A stretch of 64,000 nucleotides of DNA from positions 3,479,501 to 3,543,500 of the forward strand of contig NC_088310.1 in NCBI RefSeq assembly GCF_910592395.1. The letters run 5' to 3'. Positions 37,701 through 52,700 of the stretch are shown piece by piece (within the stretch, counting starts at the first letter, position 1; each line of letters begins with the position of its first letter). Made by a program: the position numbers and the translations under genes. The notes below the pieces were generated by a model. It did not search any database. It saw nothing but the letters and a program-made list of their open reading frames with translations, and was not told the DNA's origin. The stretch is from Lineus longissimus (Eukaryota; Nemertea; Pilidiophora; Heteronemertea; Lineidae).

Positions 37701-40700
37701 TTTTTCACAGGGATAAAAACTTGGTTGTTTTTGAGGGGCTAGCCTTTTTTGCAGAAACAAGTGAGCCTTATCCAGGTTCGAAGGGTTTATTTGGAGAAGA
37801 ATAACTTTAGGAAGTGGTAATATGCCTAATATAATGTTGTTGTAATACTTGGGTTGAAGACAATGAGGGCTATCAAGTGGGAATTTAATTCAAGAAGTAG
37901 GATGTTTTAGGTAAGGCAACGCTGTGCTTGTCCCAGGGCCAGGTTGCTCAATCGGTGTTGGAGACAGCTCAATTTCATTCACAATAGTAGTACTTAAAGG
38001 GAACTGAAACCACCAAGCCAGTTCGTATGACCTCGTTTTCATTTCCCGCGTATCGGGTGATCAGAACGAGGCATGAATGAAACATGGCGCCTAGCTGTCA
38101 ATCATTGAGTGACGTCACTACTATGGAATTTACTACGAAAACTCATGAATGAAAGATCGCATGACTCACGTGATTCTCACATGATTCTCACATGATTCTC
38201 AATAATAACAAATTGAACTGCGCATGCTCGGGCACTGGGGGTGGAGCTACAAATCTGAACTCGAATAGGAAGTTGGAAGTTTGACTTTCTCGGGCGGCGA
38301 AAGTCGAAAAGTTGAATAAATCGCTCGGCGGTTCCAGTTCCCTTTAATGTCAACACTTTTTATACTCTTAACGTTGACTGAGCTACCTGGCCAGGGCTAT
38401 AATTGTAACACAACCTTACCTAATAACCCGAACAGAAGGAAAAAACAGGGGGGTGACTGCTACATGTTCAAGAAAATTAAATGTCTTGGTTTCTACAAAC
38501 ATAATTATAGATAGAGCTGGACCACAGCACGAAAATGATTAAAGGTGTTAGCGTTAGGCGTTAGCTCTGAATCCAAAATTGTCTCGGAATGAGAGACAAA
38601 CAGAATATACAGCCACGCCCTTGTAGCTACATGTAATAAATTATGTTAAAAATGACCATTAGCCACATTTGACAATAAGACCCATGTTTATTAGAGTAAA
38701 ACTGCTTTTAATTTCAAAAGAACTTCTTAAATTACAAATATGAACACCGATTATTTGAAACGGATAAACATGGATCAAGACATTAATCAAGGATCAAATT
38801 TGAATTGGGATTTGGACATTCAGATTTGAGAGATATCAACAATTATCCATACCATTCCAGAGTGCAAGGTTACCAGGTCTTTTATGTAATGGGTCACAGA
38901 GTATCTGAGGGGAGAAATTACGCCACAATGTTTCATCACTCATCCATTTACACTGTAGTTCTAACAGTGAGGCTGTAACTGACAATGATTCCAATCGCAC
39001 AGAGGCTGCATGGGGCCACGTACCACCAATGCCAACTGTAATGGTGCCCCTACGACCATAGCTGGTCATGGGATTGAGCAAGCGAGTGCGTGAATGTGTA
39101 TTTTGTAGTTTGTACCCTCTTTCAAATATCCTGTGACCCGTTAGATTGAGACACTGGCCACAGTGATGCATCTCACACTGCATGGAAGATGCATAAAACA
39201 TAGTTTACTCTTCTACCTCAGAACTTACGCCATCTCCACCCGGCTACAGACGAACACAGAGGTGCGGTGAACGGAAGACAGTGACGTGAACGGAAAGAAT
39301 AAACAAGAGAGAGAAGCATTAGCATAGGAGTGAGAGACAAATGACAAATGGGTGTAAAACCACATACAGTGTTCTCCATTGCATTTAGACAGCAGGATGG
39401 CCCAACCTCACCCTGCTTTCACTTTTCTGAATGGATGCGGCAATCCTACCGGGCATTTCTGTGAAATTGGGGTGACCATGCAAATCAATAACCCACCATT
39501 TTGGTGGGTTTATTTGTGGAGTACACTGCGGTATGATATGCCCATTGGCACATTAGATTTGCAAGCAAGATCCCTTGGGCTGAAATGCAAGTCGAGTACC
39601 CACCCGAATATTTTATAAGGATGGGTACAACTGACACATCGTGATTGTGTGACCGTAATGATTTCTTGCCCAGGAGTCTTGCTTGCCAAATAGCCCACTT
39701 GATATTTGTCTCTCATTGGTGATGGTGAATAGCACGGACCTGAAACAGATGTTACAAGTTATCACTCTACTGGTCAGAAGTGACTTGTATGTTTCCTAAT
39801 GGTAAGTATGACGAAGATAAATGACGTAAACAAGGATGTAACAGGTACCGTAATATATAGAGAAAACACATAAAAGACAGATACACCAGTGCATGCATAA
39901 GTATTAGTCAAATAAGGAGGCGAAGTTTTGTAGTAAAATATATAAGAAACAAATAACTGTTTTTTTGATATAATTCATTAATGTGTAGATATATTGTTTG
40001 GGTGCATGCAGGCCAATTAGTCAAACCAGGAGCACATGCAAGTGATGTCTGTGAGTAATGTGGGCTCCTAGCTTGAGACATCAAAATAGCAAGATCTGGG
40101 GAAATAACTAACAGTTAGCTTCTAAACAATAACAACTATCAAATTTTACTTTTCGGGTTTTAGGTTAGAATTCTGATAATCTAAAATTATATTAGAACTT
40201 TCATTGAAATCAACATGCATTGCAAGTCCTGTTCCGGGACTTGACTGAAAAATCAAAACAAAATCTTCAAACCGCCCTTCATACACAGTTTATGAATTTA
40301 TTTTATATTTTTATTTTAACGTATTTTTGTTGTAATTTACTGCAGAGACCATACTGACAATCTATGATGAGCAACCCGGTCAGTGTGAGCTTGCTTGCTG
40401 TGCAGGAAGATATCGCATGTTTGGAATCCCCAAACAGAGAGTTTGGGTGGCTGAGCAGTGTCTGAAAGCTGGGATAGGGGAACAAAAGGTAAGAAGACAT
40501 AAACATATAAATACGAACACCAGTAGAAATAACAAGTTACATTTTAATTTCCAGAAAAGGGATTTGCGTTAATGTTTACTGACTTTTACTAAGTACGCAT
40601 TGTTCTATTTTTCACATTGATATACATGTATTGGCTTCTAAAAATCATTCCGACATGCACACATATTCGCATTCAAGAACATTAAGAAAAGTTCATACAG

Positions 40701-43700
40701 CTAAACCAATTAATTTTTCATCTGCAGGTTATGATAATTCAGCACCGGGTTTTCAAATAGGTGGAAGTAGAATGATTTAAATTGCAGTTTTTCAGCAACC
40801 TGACAGTCGACATGGACTGACCTGAGTTCAGAATCCAAGTCCATGCTCTATTATCACTGGCCAATTTAGCAACATTTTTTTTAAACTGACCCCAAAAAGG
40901 AAGGAATTTGCTGTCACATGGCGCTGCTCAACATGAGCTCAGCAAAAATGTATGAAAAAGCTGCTTTATCAATCCTTCTGATGACCAATTAATCAAAAGC
41001 TTACTGCATACAACTATCTCATCCCATTCATTCATGCACTGTACAACTAAAACAAGTATGAGGAACAAATCACTGAAATGAGAAACATTCATGAAATTTC
41101 ATTAGCCTTATTAATAAGTTTAGAAATTCAATTCGATTTGTAAGCAAATGATATCTAAAAACTGCATAAAACATGCATTCGAGAATGATTGTTAAGGTTA
41201 TAGCCAGGTAGATCACCTTCCATGACCAGGTCAACAATTTTCCACCATGTTCAATGAAATGTATTGATTTTATGACTTTAATTCTTCTTTTTTTTGCAGG
41301 AAATATGGAAACTTGCACGACTCATGATCAAAAAAGGAGGACCAGCTTTTTGCCGTAAATACCAAAACACCTTAAAAATGCCAGTACACAAAATTCAACA
41401 TCCTTTAGAACATCAAATCACATTTTGATAAAGCATAATATCATGGAAAACCTAAGAATCAAAACAATCTATGAAATATGATGAAATCTTATTCATTCCT
41501 AGACCCCTTCCTTCAAAGCTAAACTTTAATCAGCAACACAAAATAAAGTTCTGTTTCAAAAATGTTCTTATAAGATTTACATCAGGTTGCGTTTTCTGAG
41601 CCCCCTTAGTGGCCTTTTTTTCCTCCATTGTTTTCCTCTGGAAATCAAGAATTACATCAACGCTTATTGAGCCAAAATGAAACACTACAAATTTCTGGGA
41701 TTTAAAATTCTACTCGCGCATGCTGTCAAGAAAAGGTGAGAATGAAGCCTGGAAATACAAGATACTTAATTTGTAACATATAAGAGGGAAACCTTTTCCA
41801 TGAGTCAATGAATGTAACCAGTATATCAGTGTTTCCATGTTACCAATGTTCCCAGGAAAAGCTGCTCCTCAGCAGTTGACTGACAAAACATCCAAATTTA
41901 TTCTAAACAATAATGAATACTCACATGGGTCTGTTGTCTGGTGCAAGATCATGCCGTGCTGGCGCACGCCTCAGATTAGGCCTATATAACAATGATTTCT
42001 CACTTGATTTCACCTCGGGAAACACACAACATACCACATGCATCTATGTCTAATGACACTATCTAAATTCATTCAGTCAGGTGATGCACAATATGCCCTG
42101 TCCACTGAGTAAGGATCTCCTAAAGGCTGCTTTTAAGAAATCCACAGCCAACTTTGAAATGTTACGTTGAGAGTTGAGCTTAGCCTCAACTACGGCATTA
42201 TTAACTCTATAACAATGTTCGATGATTGTAATGTAATGTATAGAAGAAATCCAAGACCCCACAGGAAACCTGCAGTGTAAAAAAGAGTAGTGCTCTCTGT
42301 GGGAGTTGAACCCATAACTCGGAGGTGACAGGTGCTGAAGTTGATTTTGAACATCCTTCTTATCGCTGTGCCATTTGGCCAGACTATTTACAGTGAAGTC
42401 ATGGAGAGCAAAAAGTGATTTATAGAAAGCTCCTGCCGACATGACAACATGCATTCCTAGACGTGCAGGTTCAGTTTGACCACTGAACCAACCAGGCAAC
42501 TTGCAATGTTGAAGAGGATGACAGAAACATTTAATGATTTCATAACACTTCTCTTGACGACTGGAAATCAAGTTTCGAAGTCATTCAATTATAGTATACC
42601 ATCACACAAGTGCATCCCTATGTTACATGGGTCGGTCACCAGACCCTTCCAAGCTCTGAAGGCAAGTCAGTTCATCAGAATGACTTGTTGCCTTCGATTT
42701 ACCCTACCTTTAACTTGCGCTAAAAGTTCATAGGTAAATAGATTAATAACTGTGTGGAGTGGGCGGCCAATTTCAAAGTGTTATTTGAACATGCTCAGAA
42801 GAAAAAATTACTAAATTATTTCATAACACAATTCACAATGTGAACTACCTGTTCATGGCATTTTATCATTTAACATTTTGAATAAAAGAGAGTAGTTTAT
42901 TTTGAATCCTAAATGTGCCCAACTTGGAAAACGACTCAGATTTCGTATCCAAAAACACTAAAAGTTTAAACATATAAAAATGGTTTTGTGGAAAATGTAA
43001 ACCCTGAGTATGGAAAACTTCAAGAAAGTACAACAGTTTAAGTACTAGAAGTCTACAAAACAGTTAAACATTCACCTGCAGGTGTAAAAGTGAATATACC
43101 ATCTACGATTATGTGGACATAAGGTCAGAATAGACAAATACTTTACCTGGACATCCGTCATTCCACATTCCTCATCCAAATGTCTGTAAACAGAAAATAA
43201 TGAGAATTTAGACAAATTCATCACCAACAATCTGAAATGCCAGATTTTGGTTTGTTTCCACTCTGCTACCAGCATGGCCAAGGGGTGTTCTCTTCTCATT
43301 GCTACCACTTGAGAGGTAGAAGTTGCCCAGCCAAATACATACATTGATAAGATGGGTTCACATTTTCACAGCATCACATGTTACGCTTTAAATTTGCGCG
43401 TAATTTGAAGAATGAACAATTCATATCAACAGGTCAGACCAACAACCTTGCTCCAGCCTGTAACAGGAACAGACCTCCTACAGCCTTGCCTGAATAATCC
43501 TTAAACAACCTTATGTGGCCATACTTGCAAGTTTGAGACCCCCCCCAGCCCCCCCCCCCCCCCCCCCCCCACCTTGCATCATTATAATGACAAGATTGCA
43601 AGTTCACAGTTGGCAAGATACAAACCGGTAACTTACTGTCCTCTCAACAGCTCAGATATCACCAGGTTTGAAACAAATTTGGGAAGGTCATGCTATTGTA

Positions 43701-46700
43701 CAATGCATTAGGGAAAAGAGAAGCTTTCACAACAGCCATGTCGTTGCCAGGTATCTGACTTAAGTCTATTCATTGGGTCGGAGAAAGATGTCGATACTGA
43801 TAATTGGAAATTCACAAAGTGAGGCTGCATTAAGCTGCCAAATTTATAATACATGATATTTTTATTTGATGCAAGTATTAATGTGCATCTTACAGGCACA
43901 CCCTCCCTCTTAAAGGCATGACCCCTCTTCATTCTGGTACCAATTCTTAAGTGTTAAAGATCAATACGTTATCACTATCAAGTGCCAAAACAATTGTCAG
44001 GGCAGTTTCACCTGCAATGGGAACCACCCCCATGTATCATGCTCAATTTTTATCACTTCAAGTATTGGAAAGGTTGTCAAAAAGTCTTCATAAACATTCA
44101 ACAAGGCAAAGGGTGGTGATGCATATATCTACTCTGGAGAGGGGAGGATAAAAGAGACCAACAGCACAAGTAGATTCTTGCATCACAAGAATGCATTATT
44201 ATACAGGGTGTCCGAATGAGAATGCACTGCCCAATTTTGAAACTGCATAGGTTTTAGCATAATGGATTAGCCCTAACCTGTAGGAAGTCAATGCCCACTC
44301 CAATGAGCTGAAAAACAATCACCACTTTTTGAAGTTAATCTATCTTTGGAATATTGTACATACCTAGAAGCAGTTATTCACCATTATTCCTACCCTGTTC
44401 CCAGTTACATACATGATCTTCTCAATTCCCTATCAGAAATGTTTAAAAATATTACTCACGCTGATTCATTCGGCTTTTCAGAGAAGATACGAAGGATAAA
44501 CTCTGCTGGCTTGTCCTTGTCGAAGGTTGATGGGATGATGACATAGTTGCCTGGGGGGAGCTTGTGACGGCCACAGATCTCACGCATGTTGACGAACGTG
44601 TAGGATTTGGCAAAGGAAGCATGCGTCTTGAAGAAATGTTGATCAAGGGGTGCTGCAGCCTCGCTATCAGTTACCTACAGTAGAACCAGTACATAGTACA
44701 AGGAGGAGAAAATAATGAGCTCAAATTCTTCTCTTCTTGCCATGCAACTACTCCACAAAATCATACTTCTGCGGGCGACGAAAAGGATTAAGATGTACAT
44801 GTATTACATAGTATTCATTCGCCTCAGCACCACCTAGGAAACTGGACAGAATGTCAGTCATGAAAATGGAAATCCAAAACTTCCCAAATTTCCTGTTCTA
44901 TCAATTAACGGCATGGGTGAGCTTCATTCCTGCCATCGCAGCAAATCTTTGGTAGACAACATAATTAATGGTAAGGATGTACCTTATAGATTGCATAACC
45001 AATGGTATGTACGTCTCCACCCTCACTACGTTTCTTCCTCATGTTCTTCTGCATCAAACCCACAATGATTGTTCCCATTTCTTCATCATCGTCCTCGTCG
45101 GCATCAACCACCTTGACGTGGATCTGAGGGTTGGTGTGGAACGTGTCTGAAAGGAAATAGATGCAACTTGAAAAGGCGCCAATGTGAAAATGAAAAGGCC
45201 ACTGGGGAACGGGCGGGCATTCATGGTCTATAACGTCACAGTGAACATGATAATATCATTGACTATAATCAGGGTGAAATGTAGTTACATGTAAAAGGTT
45301 TTGTGTTCATAGTCTGTAATCAATAATAACCCTGGAAAATAGCTTCCCCAGCCGACCAGTACCAAACATGTTCCTGGTTCAAGTGAGGCAGGTTAGGTAG
45401 GTTAGACCTACCTGGACTTTGATACGAGAAGTGGAGATTGTACCAGGGATGTCATGACTGCTAGTTATTAGATTCAAGCCATTAGACTGCCTACCTATAT
45501 TGTTGCGGCAGCCGCCAGCCGTAGCCCTCTTAACCCAGGCCTTGCTTTCCACACAGGCTTCCCATCGGCGCTTGCTCTTGCCACTGAGGGAGCCCTGCTC
45601 TCCAGACATGCTGTCAGGACCAAGGTTACAGATCTCCAGCTTGCTGTACTGCGTGATAAAGTCCTGGAAAGACATCCTGGAAGGAAAATGATAAATGATA
45701 GCTATGAATGGCAGCTTCACTAATTGATCATAGAGCAACACATGGGAGAGCAAAGGTCAAAGCAGTGACCAAATCACAATCAGTTTACCACTTCGAGACC
45801 ACACCTCAATCACTTTACCACTCTGTAACCAAACTGCAATCAGTGAATCAGTTTACCACTTTGCAACTAATTCGGGATCAGTTTACCACTTTGAGGCCAC
45901 ATCGGGATCACTTTACCACTTATCACACTTTCTAGGCCACTTACCAGAATTCACCGTCATCGTCTTTTGAGATGTCCAATGTCTTCGTCTCAGATGCAGT
46001 CAAATTCTTCAACTCATTTGAGCTGAAACAAGAGGAATGGATAAATAACTATGCATAGCGGGGGCGTGTCCTGGTTTCTGAGAAAGTGACTGCAATTCAA
46101 CCAATCTGCAGCTGCTTGCCAACAACAATCATCAAATTGCCATGGCTCTGTTGTAGGTTGCAGCAAAAAAAGTCGGCATTTTCACAGCATTTTAACCTAC
46201 TTGTCACTCCAAGGGCCAAGCCATTCCGCCGAGTTTCCCCAGGGGTTGCGGACACGCACAAGCTGCACCTGACCATATTTCCTTGTCTTGACATCACGGA
46301 CACCTGTCAAACTGTAGGCATGACCCATGATCAGGCCATTATCAAGTTTGCCCTCGATCGCACCACCAGGCTGGAAAAAACATCAATAATACAGTGGAAC
46401 AGACACAGCTCGTGTTGTAATGGGGTATTTGCTAATTGAATCCCCAAGTGGGTGCAGTCGTTCGTATACCTTTTCAGGGCTCATCAGTCCTTGAAGAGAA
46501 GATGTTTTCCTTAGAACTTGTTTGCGAAAGCAACTGTCTCTAAAATTCTTAGTATTGGTCCGATTTCAAAATTTCAAAGTTCTACAGGGAGCTGAGGCAT
46601 AGACATTTAGCGTCTTTCTCATCCATTTTAGGACAAGAGACAACAGAAACGCTGGTATTAATTTTGCTTACTGGTGTATCAATTGAGCATCCCATAAGAG

Positions 46701-49700
46701 AGCACCTCTCATCAGCCTTCTTCATGATGCTGAACATATTCGCCGGAGTCTTGTCCCTCAGGTTGAATATTTCAGTCACACCACCGGTGAAATCCTCCAT
46801 AGCCTCACTGGTCTGACCACCCTTCAGGTTCTCAAAACAACCAGTCAACCTGGACAAGATAAAAGTTGGTTTGGTCAATACCATTTTATTCTGCTTTTGT
46901 TCTTATCTCGATGAACTGTAGAACCTCTATATCTTAAGAATACCAAAGTGACAGAAAAGTGCTTGGGGGCCTTTCGTACTCAATTCCTCAGCATGTTTCA
47001 CTCCCCAGTGAGATCAGCAGCTTGTCCTGACATAACTACAAACTAAGGTGAACGTACAGGATTAGTATCTCACTCCAAGTCTGATATGGAGAGCCACCAA
47101 TGTCAGCCCTGTAATATACACTTTTCTTGCATTTGTCTTACATTCTTTTTCTTTTTTTTTAGTATATATTTTATCAAGTGATGGTCTTACTTGGCATAAG
47201 CCTTCTCAAGGAGGGCGCTCCAGAATTCATTGCAGTCAGCTGAGTGCATGTAGATGAGGCGACCATTGAATGTTGGCAACCTATCATCAACAAGGACATC
47301 GACCCAATGTCCGTACTGCCAGAAACGGAAGCGGATGCAACCGGTACTGAAGTCCTGGTGCGGAGGAATCACCTGGTGGAGGAGCTCTTTATGGAGAGAG
47401 AGCGACGCTACGGCGGCCAGCAGCCAGCAATCACCTGAAAAGGGTAAAAGTTAAAATCTTCAAATTTTCTTTTTTCAGATGACAACGCTTGAAAGAAAAA
47501 CATGGAAATTCATGAGTCCACTACAAGGTCTTCCTAACTTTGAGTTTTGGAAGCTTCACAGAACCAATTATTGCAAAAATGCCGGCCTAGACGCAATAAA
47601 GATTTTTGGCTGGAGCCAAAGCCACTGAAGACAAAGCTGTGGGGAGCACTTGAATGAAGACTTGCAGCAAACAGCCAATTCTGTCCCCGCACATGACCTG
47701 TTGATATCTGGGTCACAAAAGGCATGCAGTTTCCCTTTCACTTACCAAGGATACCCTGCTGCACATCAAAACGACTTGCTCCGCCAACGAACAGCTCTGG
47801 TTTCATATTAGGGGGAACAATTTCCTACAAGAAGAAAATCAAGAGAAACATTGTTTGTGAAAGTACAAATTGAGAAACAGGCATTTCAATTTTATCACCA
47901 CAAACGTCACACGCACACATTTTTCACACTTCAGCAAAGGCTGACTTGATAAGTTATTCACAACAACAACAGATGGAAGCACTAGATATTCATGTTTGGT
48001 GCAAAAGAGTTCTTTTTTGTCATCTGTCTACAAGATCTATTTTCTTTGCATGTACAGTGGAAAGTGCCTTTGAAAAAGTGGAGACCAGCATTCATCCACT
48101 GTGCCAAAAGTCTGCAAATCTAATTCACAAGTGTCTTCTTACTAAAAAGGGTCAAATCATTTCTTCATTTAAGAAAAGCGACATGCCACAAAAGCATATC
48201 GCAAAAAAACTCCCACAGTGTTTAAAGGATATTGATCAAGTGATCATTAGTGGATAACTCACTTATATCGATAAACTGCTAGAAATAGCCCATTAAGCGC
48301 CAACTGCGATGTAAATGGTATACGTTTATCAGGAAGAAGTGGGCCATTGTTTTGCCCACGAAACATGATGATAGGTTATAAAGACTGTTTATATATTTAT
48401 GCCTCATTTTTCTTACCAAAAAAAAACTAATTTTGTACTCGTGGAAAATTGGAATAACATGTAATCAATAGTTCTAGATGCACAATGTTAAACGGTAATG
48501 TTTGCCATCATTTTATTTTGGGATTTACACGATTTGGCATACAAACATAATATTTGCTCGATTTCAATTCTATCGGCTATTGCATTAACCATCAAATGAA
48601 AGGAAACGTGAAATTCAGTCAACCATGAAGTGAAAAGGTGCAAATTCAAAGTTTGATACCACCATCAAGAAGAGAAAAAACTTATTGCCGCCAAAGTGAT
48701 GTAATTTTCAGGGGTAGATACTGGCTCGTGACTTGTCATCTAGGGTCATCATTCGTTTTTAACACTCGGTCAAGTCAATGTCAATACCCATCAATAAATA
48801 TTATATATTTAAAAGCCATATTCTCACGATGTTAGAAAACAACAACCTGCAAATCAATTTGCTCCAATAACTATCTTTTTTATGAGAGAAGTCTCCTTTG
48901 ATCTTTGCCGTGTATCTAACTAGGCCTAATCGGCAGCTCTTTTGATCATGAATACTAATGTTATGTGTGCTAATTGCAGGAGCAGGCCTTTGTCGGCTTC
49001 AGACAAGCTGTTTCTTGTATGTAAGCTACTGCTTTGGTGGAAATGATTTGAGGAATTTTGATGAAAATTATGGTAAACTTTAGAAAGTCGATATCCACTA
49101 GGATTACCAATACCATGATAATATATCTGGTCTTTTGATCTACCGATATATCCTGTCTTCTGCATTCCCACCAAGGGAAGTATGTTGTTGACTCTGGCAA
49201 GACCTCAACGTCTAAAATGAGGTTGACGGCCTACTTGTGGCTGCTGTGGTATTCATGCCACAAAGATTTAAAGGGGAAAGAGACTGCCCTGTATTTGGGG
49301 TTGGACTCCTTGGGGTAAGATACCAAGAGTATGGCAGGCTGAGGGTGCATAAGGAAGCTCTTTAACCAACTCCCAGGGTTTTGTACATTTTGAAGAATTG
49401 CAGCTCAGGGCTGAGGGCTGCAATGCTGATCAAACATGACGAGCAAAGGGGTACCTGAATTGAGATGTCAAATCTTACTGGGTAAACAACAACGGTAGTT
49501 GGTTTATAGTCTTTTAAAGAAACTGTGAGGCTGTTGATTCACTGATATTTGCAGCAATCCAGGCGTACCTCAGCTCAGACGTGGGTCTGTTTTTATATCA
49601 CACCAGTACAGGTATAGCCTTGAGCATCATCTGACTTGGTGAATACCAACATACAGAACTCTGTGAGTATTACTCACATCGTCTTTAAGGTAGGCTGTGG

Positions 49701-52700
49701 TGCAAGACATAACAGCAACGGAATGGCAGTGCAGGCAGCTGGCTCCTCTCTGTCATGACTGTACTATATATATAGTAGCAAGTATGGATTAATCTAAACT
49801 TGATAGTAGTCATACGCTAAACATTCTGTTCTCGCTAAATATGTCCAACTTTTCATTTCCAAGCTCACTGCATGGCGTTGGTTAGCCTTGTCCACATACA
49901 GAGACCTTTAGGACCTGTTGTTCAACACAAATTACATACTAAATTGATCTTATGAAACTTTTGACAAGAATTCATATCCAGCTGACGAGCATTCCAACTA
50001 TCAATGTGCAAATAGCGTCAGGCTGTTGGTCTAGGGCATCTAATGAATCCAGGTACGCAAATTGACCAAGGTATGCTTAGCCAAACCGGACGTAAAAGCT
50101 CGAAATTTGTTCGAACTTCTGATGGTGCTGATTCTCAATGGAGTATTGCAAATAAAATGATTACAGGCTTTGCCTCTAACATATGTTTAAGAAAGCCATT
50201 CTGAGCTAATCCTACTCACACATTCAGTCGAGCTATGTCAGAGCATGAAAATACACTTATGTAAGATGTCGGAACCATGGGGTGGATGCCATGGCAAAGG
50301 AGGCAACTACACACCACATCACTCAGGATCGAATAGCCAACCTCTACAGATAAGCACAGGCAGTATAATTATGTTGGCATCTTCACCAGCCATACTTCCA
50401 ACATTGATCAGCTCACCTGGATTGATTTATTACAGTCTGTCTGGACATGGATGCATGTTGAGGAAACATAATGATAATGGATAAATTCTTCTCATTTTCT
50501 GCACCAGTTTTGCCTGCAGTTTTGAATGATACATCAATATGCAGGGTAGCCCGCCCAGCAAGGCCAATGAGGGTCAGTGCTGTACTTGCCAGTTTGCAGT
50601 GGTATGTCCAACAACCAAGAAAATATCAGTGGGACGTATTTTAAGTTTAAGGGGAGACTATACGTTGGAGCCAGGTGGGTCTTACACATATTCAATAGCT
50701 GTGATATCTCACAATACATAGGCAGTTCCAGTCCTTGTAGATTGGCACTATTGCATTTTTGCCGCTTGTCCATCGGCATCTAGTCAAACTAGAACCAAGA
50801 CATGGTCCGCACGGGCCGAGGCACACATCCCAGGACTGCGAAGGTGAAACAAAAGTCTTTGCATGATTGACGTTATTCAGGGAAAGGGTTAGTGAGGATA
50901 AGCTAAAGTGAAGCCTAAAATGCAAAAAAATCCTTATTGACAAAGTATTATTGATAGAACCGAGTACGATGGCCTTACACACAAGAACCCAAGCGGATAA
51001 GCAGTAGAATGATAATGAGTCCCACAAGGGTTGATGCAGAGGATGTTAGTATGATAGTACAAAGTGGGATGGGGCATGGAACAAGATCTGCATAGGAATC
51101 GATACGACCAATGCCAACAATTCCCATGATATAGATAAGAGAATGAATGCTCTTGCTATGATGAAGCTAAACAGCAGGAAATTGCTGCAGTTTGCAGTTC
51201 AGTCAAAATTTCAATGAAGACTGGCAGATCCACTGTATTATAGTCGACTGAGTTTCAAGGACACTGTGTTTCAAAGGAGCCTGTGCTCGTGTTTATAATC
51301 TAATGACACTGTGCTTTGCACTTTCTCGACACTCAGTGTTGACCACAACATCTCTACTCTGACACTGTGCTTGTGTTTACTTCGGCCACTGTGTTTGTGT
51401 TTAAACTGTTTTTGCGTATACGCTCGTACACTGTGTTTGGATATACTCTAGTACACTGTGCTGAGTTAGTTCGTAAGTTTTTGTAGAACCCTGGCCAAAC
51501 CACTGAGCACATATCCACAGCTGTTCCTAACACAAATCAGTTGGAAAGTATGAGAGAAATATGATTGATCAATTGGTCTGTTGGAGAGCAAACTGTCAAG
51601 TTCACAGGGCCTGTGCCTGGGACAATGTACAAAGACTTGAGTGCATTCAGCTCCCCAAACCAAACTCAGAGGACAAAGAACTGCTCTAGGCCTACTGCTA
51701 TTTTCAACTCTCATCAACATGGTTGAGGCTTGACTTGGTAGTGCCAGCCATTAATATATACTAGGGTATGAAAACCTCAATGAATTATGATGTTCACAAC
51801 AAGCAGACATCTGTAGAAATTGTGTTATGTGTAGGCCCTACCTATAATCTGAATAGAGACTTCAAAAGCTGTTTGCAACATGCAAGAATGATCAATGTGA
51901 TATCCATAGGAACCATGCAGAATACGCATAGACTTTCTTCTGATCAGGGAAATGGCCTATTAATGACAGACACTAGGTCACATCAGGGAGGGGGTACATA
52001 TAAACCATCAATGGCTTTGCCATATATACTTTGTTAATCCTGCTGGTTGATTATAGGCCTTAGTGATAGTACCCATCAGTTGTCCCAATGAAAGTATTCA
52101 ATAACTACTAGGAATGTAGATAAAAACAACATCATCAAACATGTCAAAATGGCCCAATTCATTTACAATCAGAATCAGAATGACGATTGAGCTACTTGTA
52201 GGCCTACATAAAGTAATTAACTGATGAGATCGGACTGGGATCGAAGTGAACTAAAGTCATGATAGTGGCCCAGACACAAGAGATTGTTGTAGCAGTGACC
52301 AGCGATAATTATCACTGCAGCACTGTGCAACAAAAAGATCACATGTCTTTGGGTAAAATCCGTAATCACTGGGTTTGATAATGCAAGTTACAATGATATA
52401 TGATAATGTCGGATGAGAGATTCTATAACTGATAGCAAATAAAAAAATAAAACAATTATTGCAAGTCTGCATTGCTGCAAGTGAAAAACGCGAAATAAAA
52501 ATGTCTTGGTTTACAGCTACTTCAGCACCTGTCTAGCCAAGACACAGATCCAGGCAATTCTGTTCACGTTTTCACATTGGTTTGTCTTCAAGCATGTCTG
52601 TCAAGAGAACCACTTCAATTGACCTGCATTGAAAACTAAGCATTATTATATTGAAAGCTGCCCTACATTTTTGTATTTTCGTATTTTCGTATTTATGCAT

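Larger units (their letters stand above)
36191..43146. other. Calpain 2 intron 11 (7 kb), repeat-rich
   Basis: This intron separates the short linker exon from the PEF domain. It carries the 20-bp tandem array, the TTAA-flanked MITE and the tRNA-like SINE described separately. It also has a 121-codon - ORF (38836-39201), which I do not recognise and doubt is coding. Otherwise it is AT-rich and featureless. Confidence 0.5.

Noticed and set aside
42077-42571. 164-codon - ORF
   Set aside because: It runs through a SINE-like element inside an intron; composition is not protein-like.
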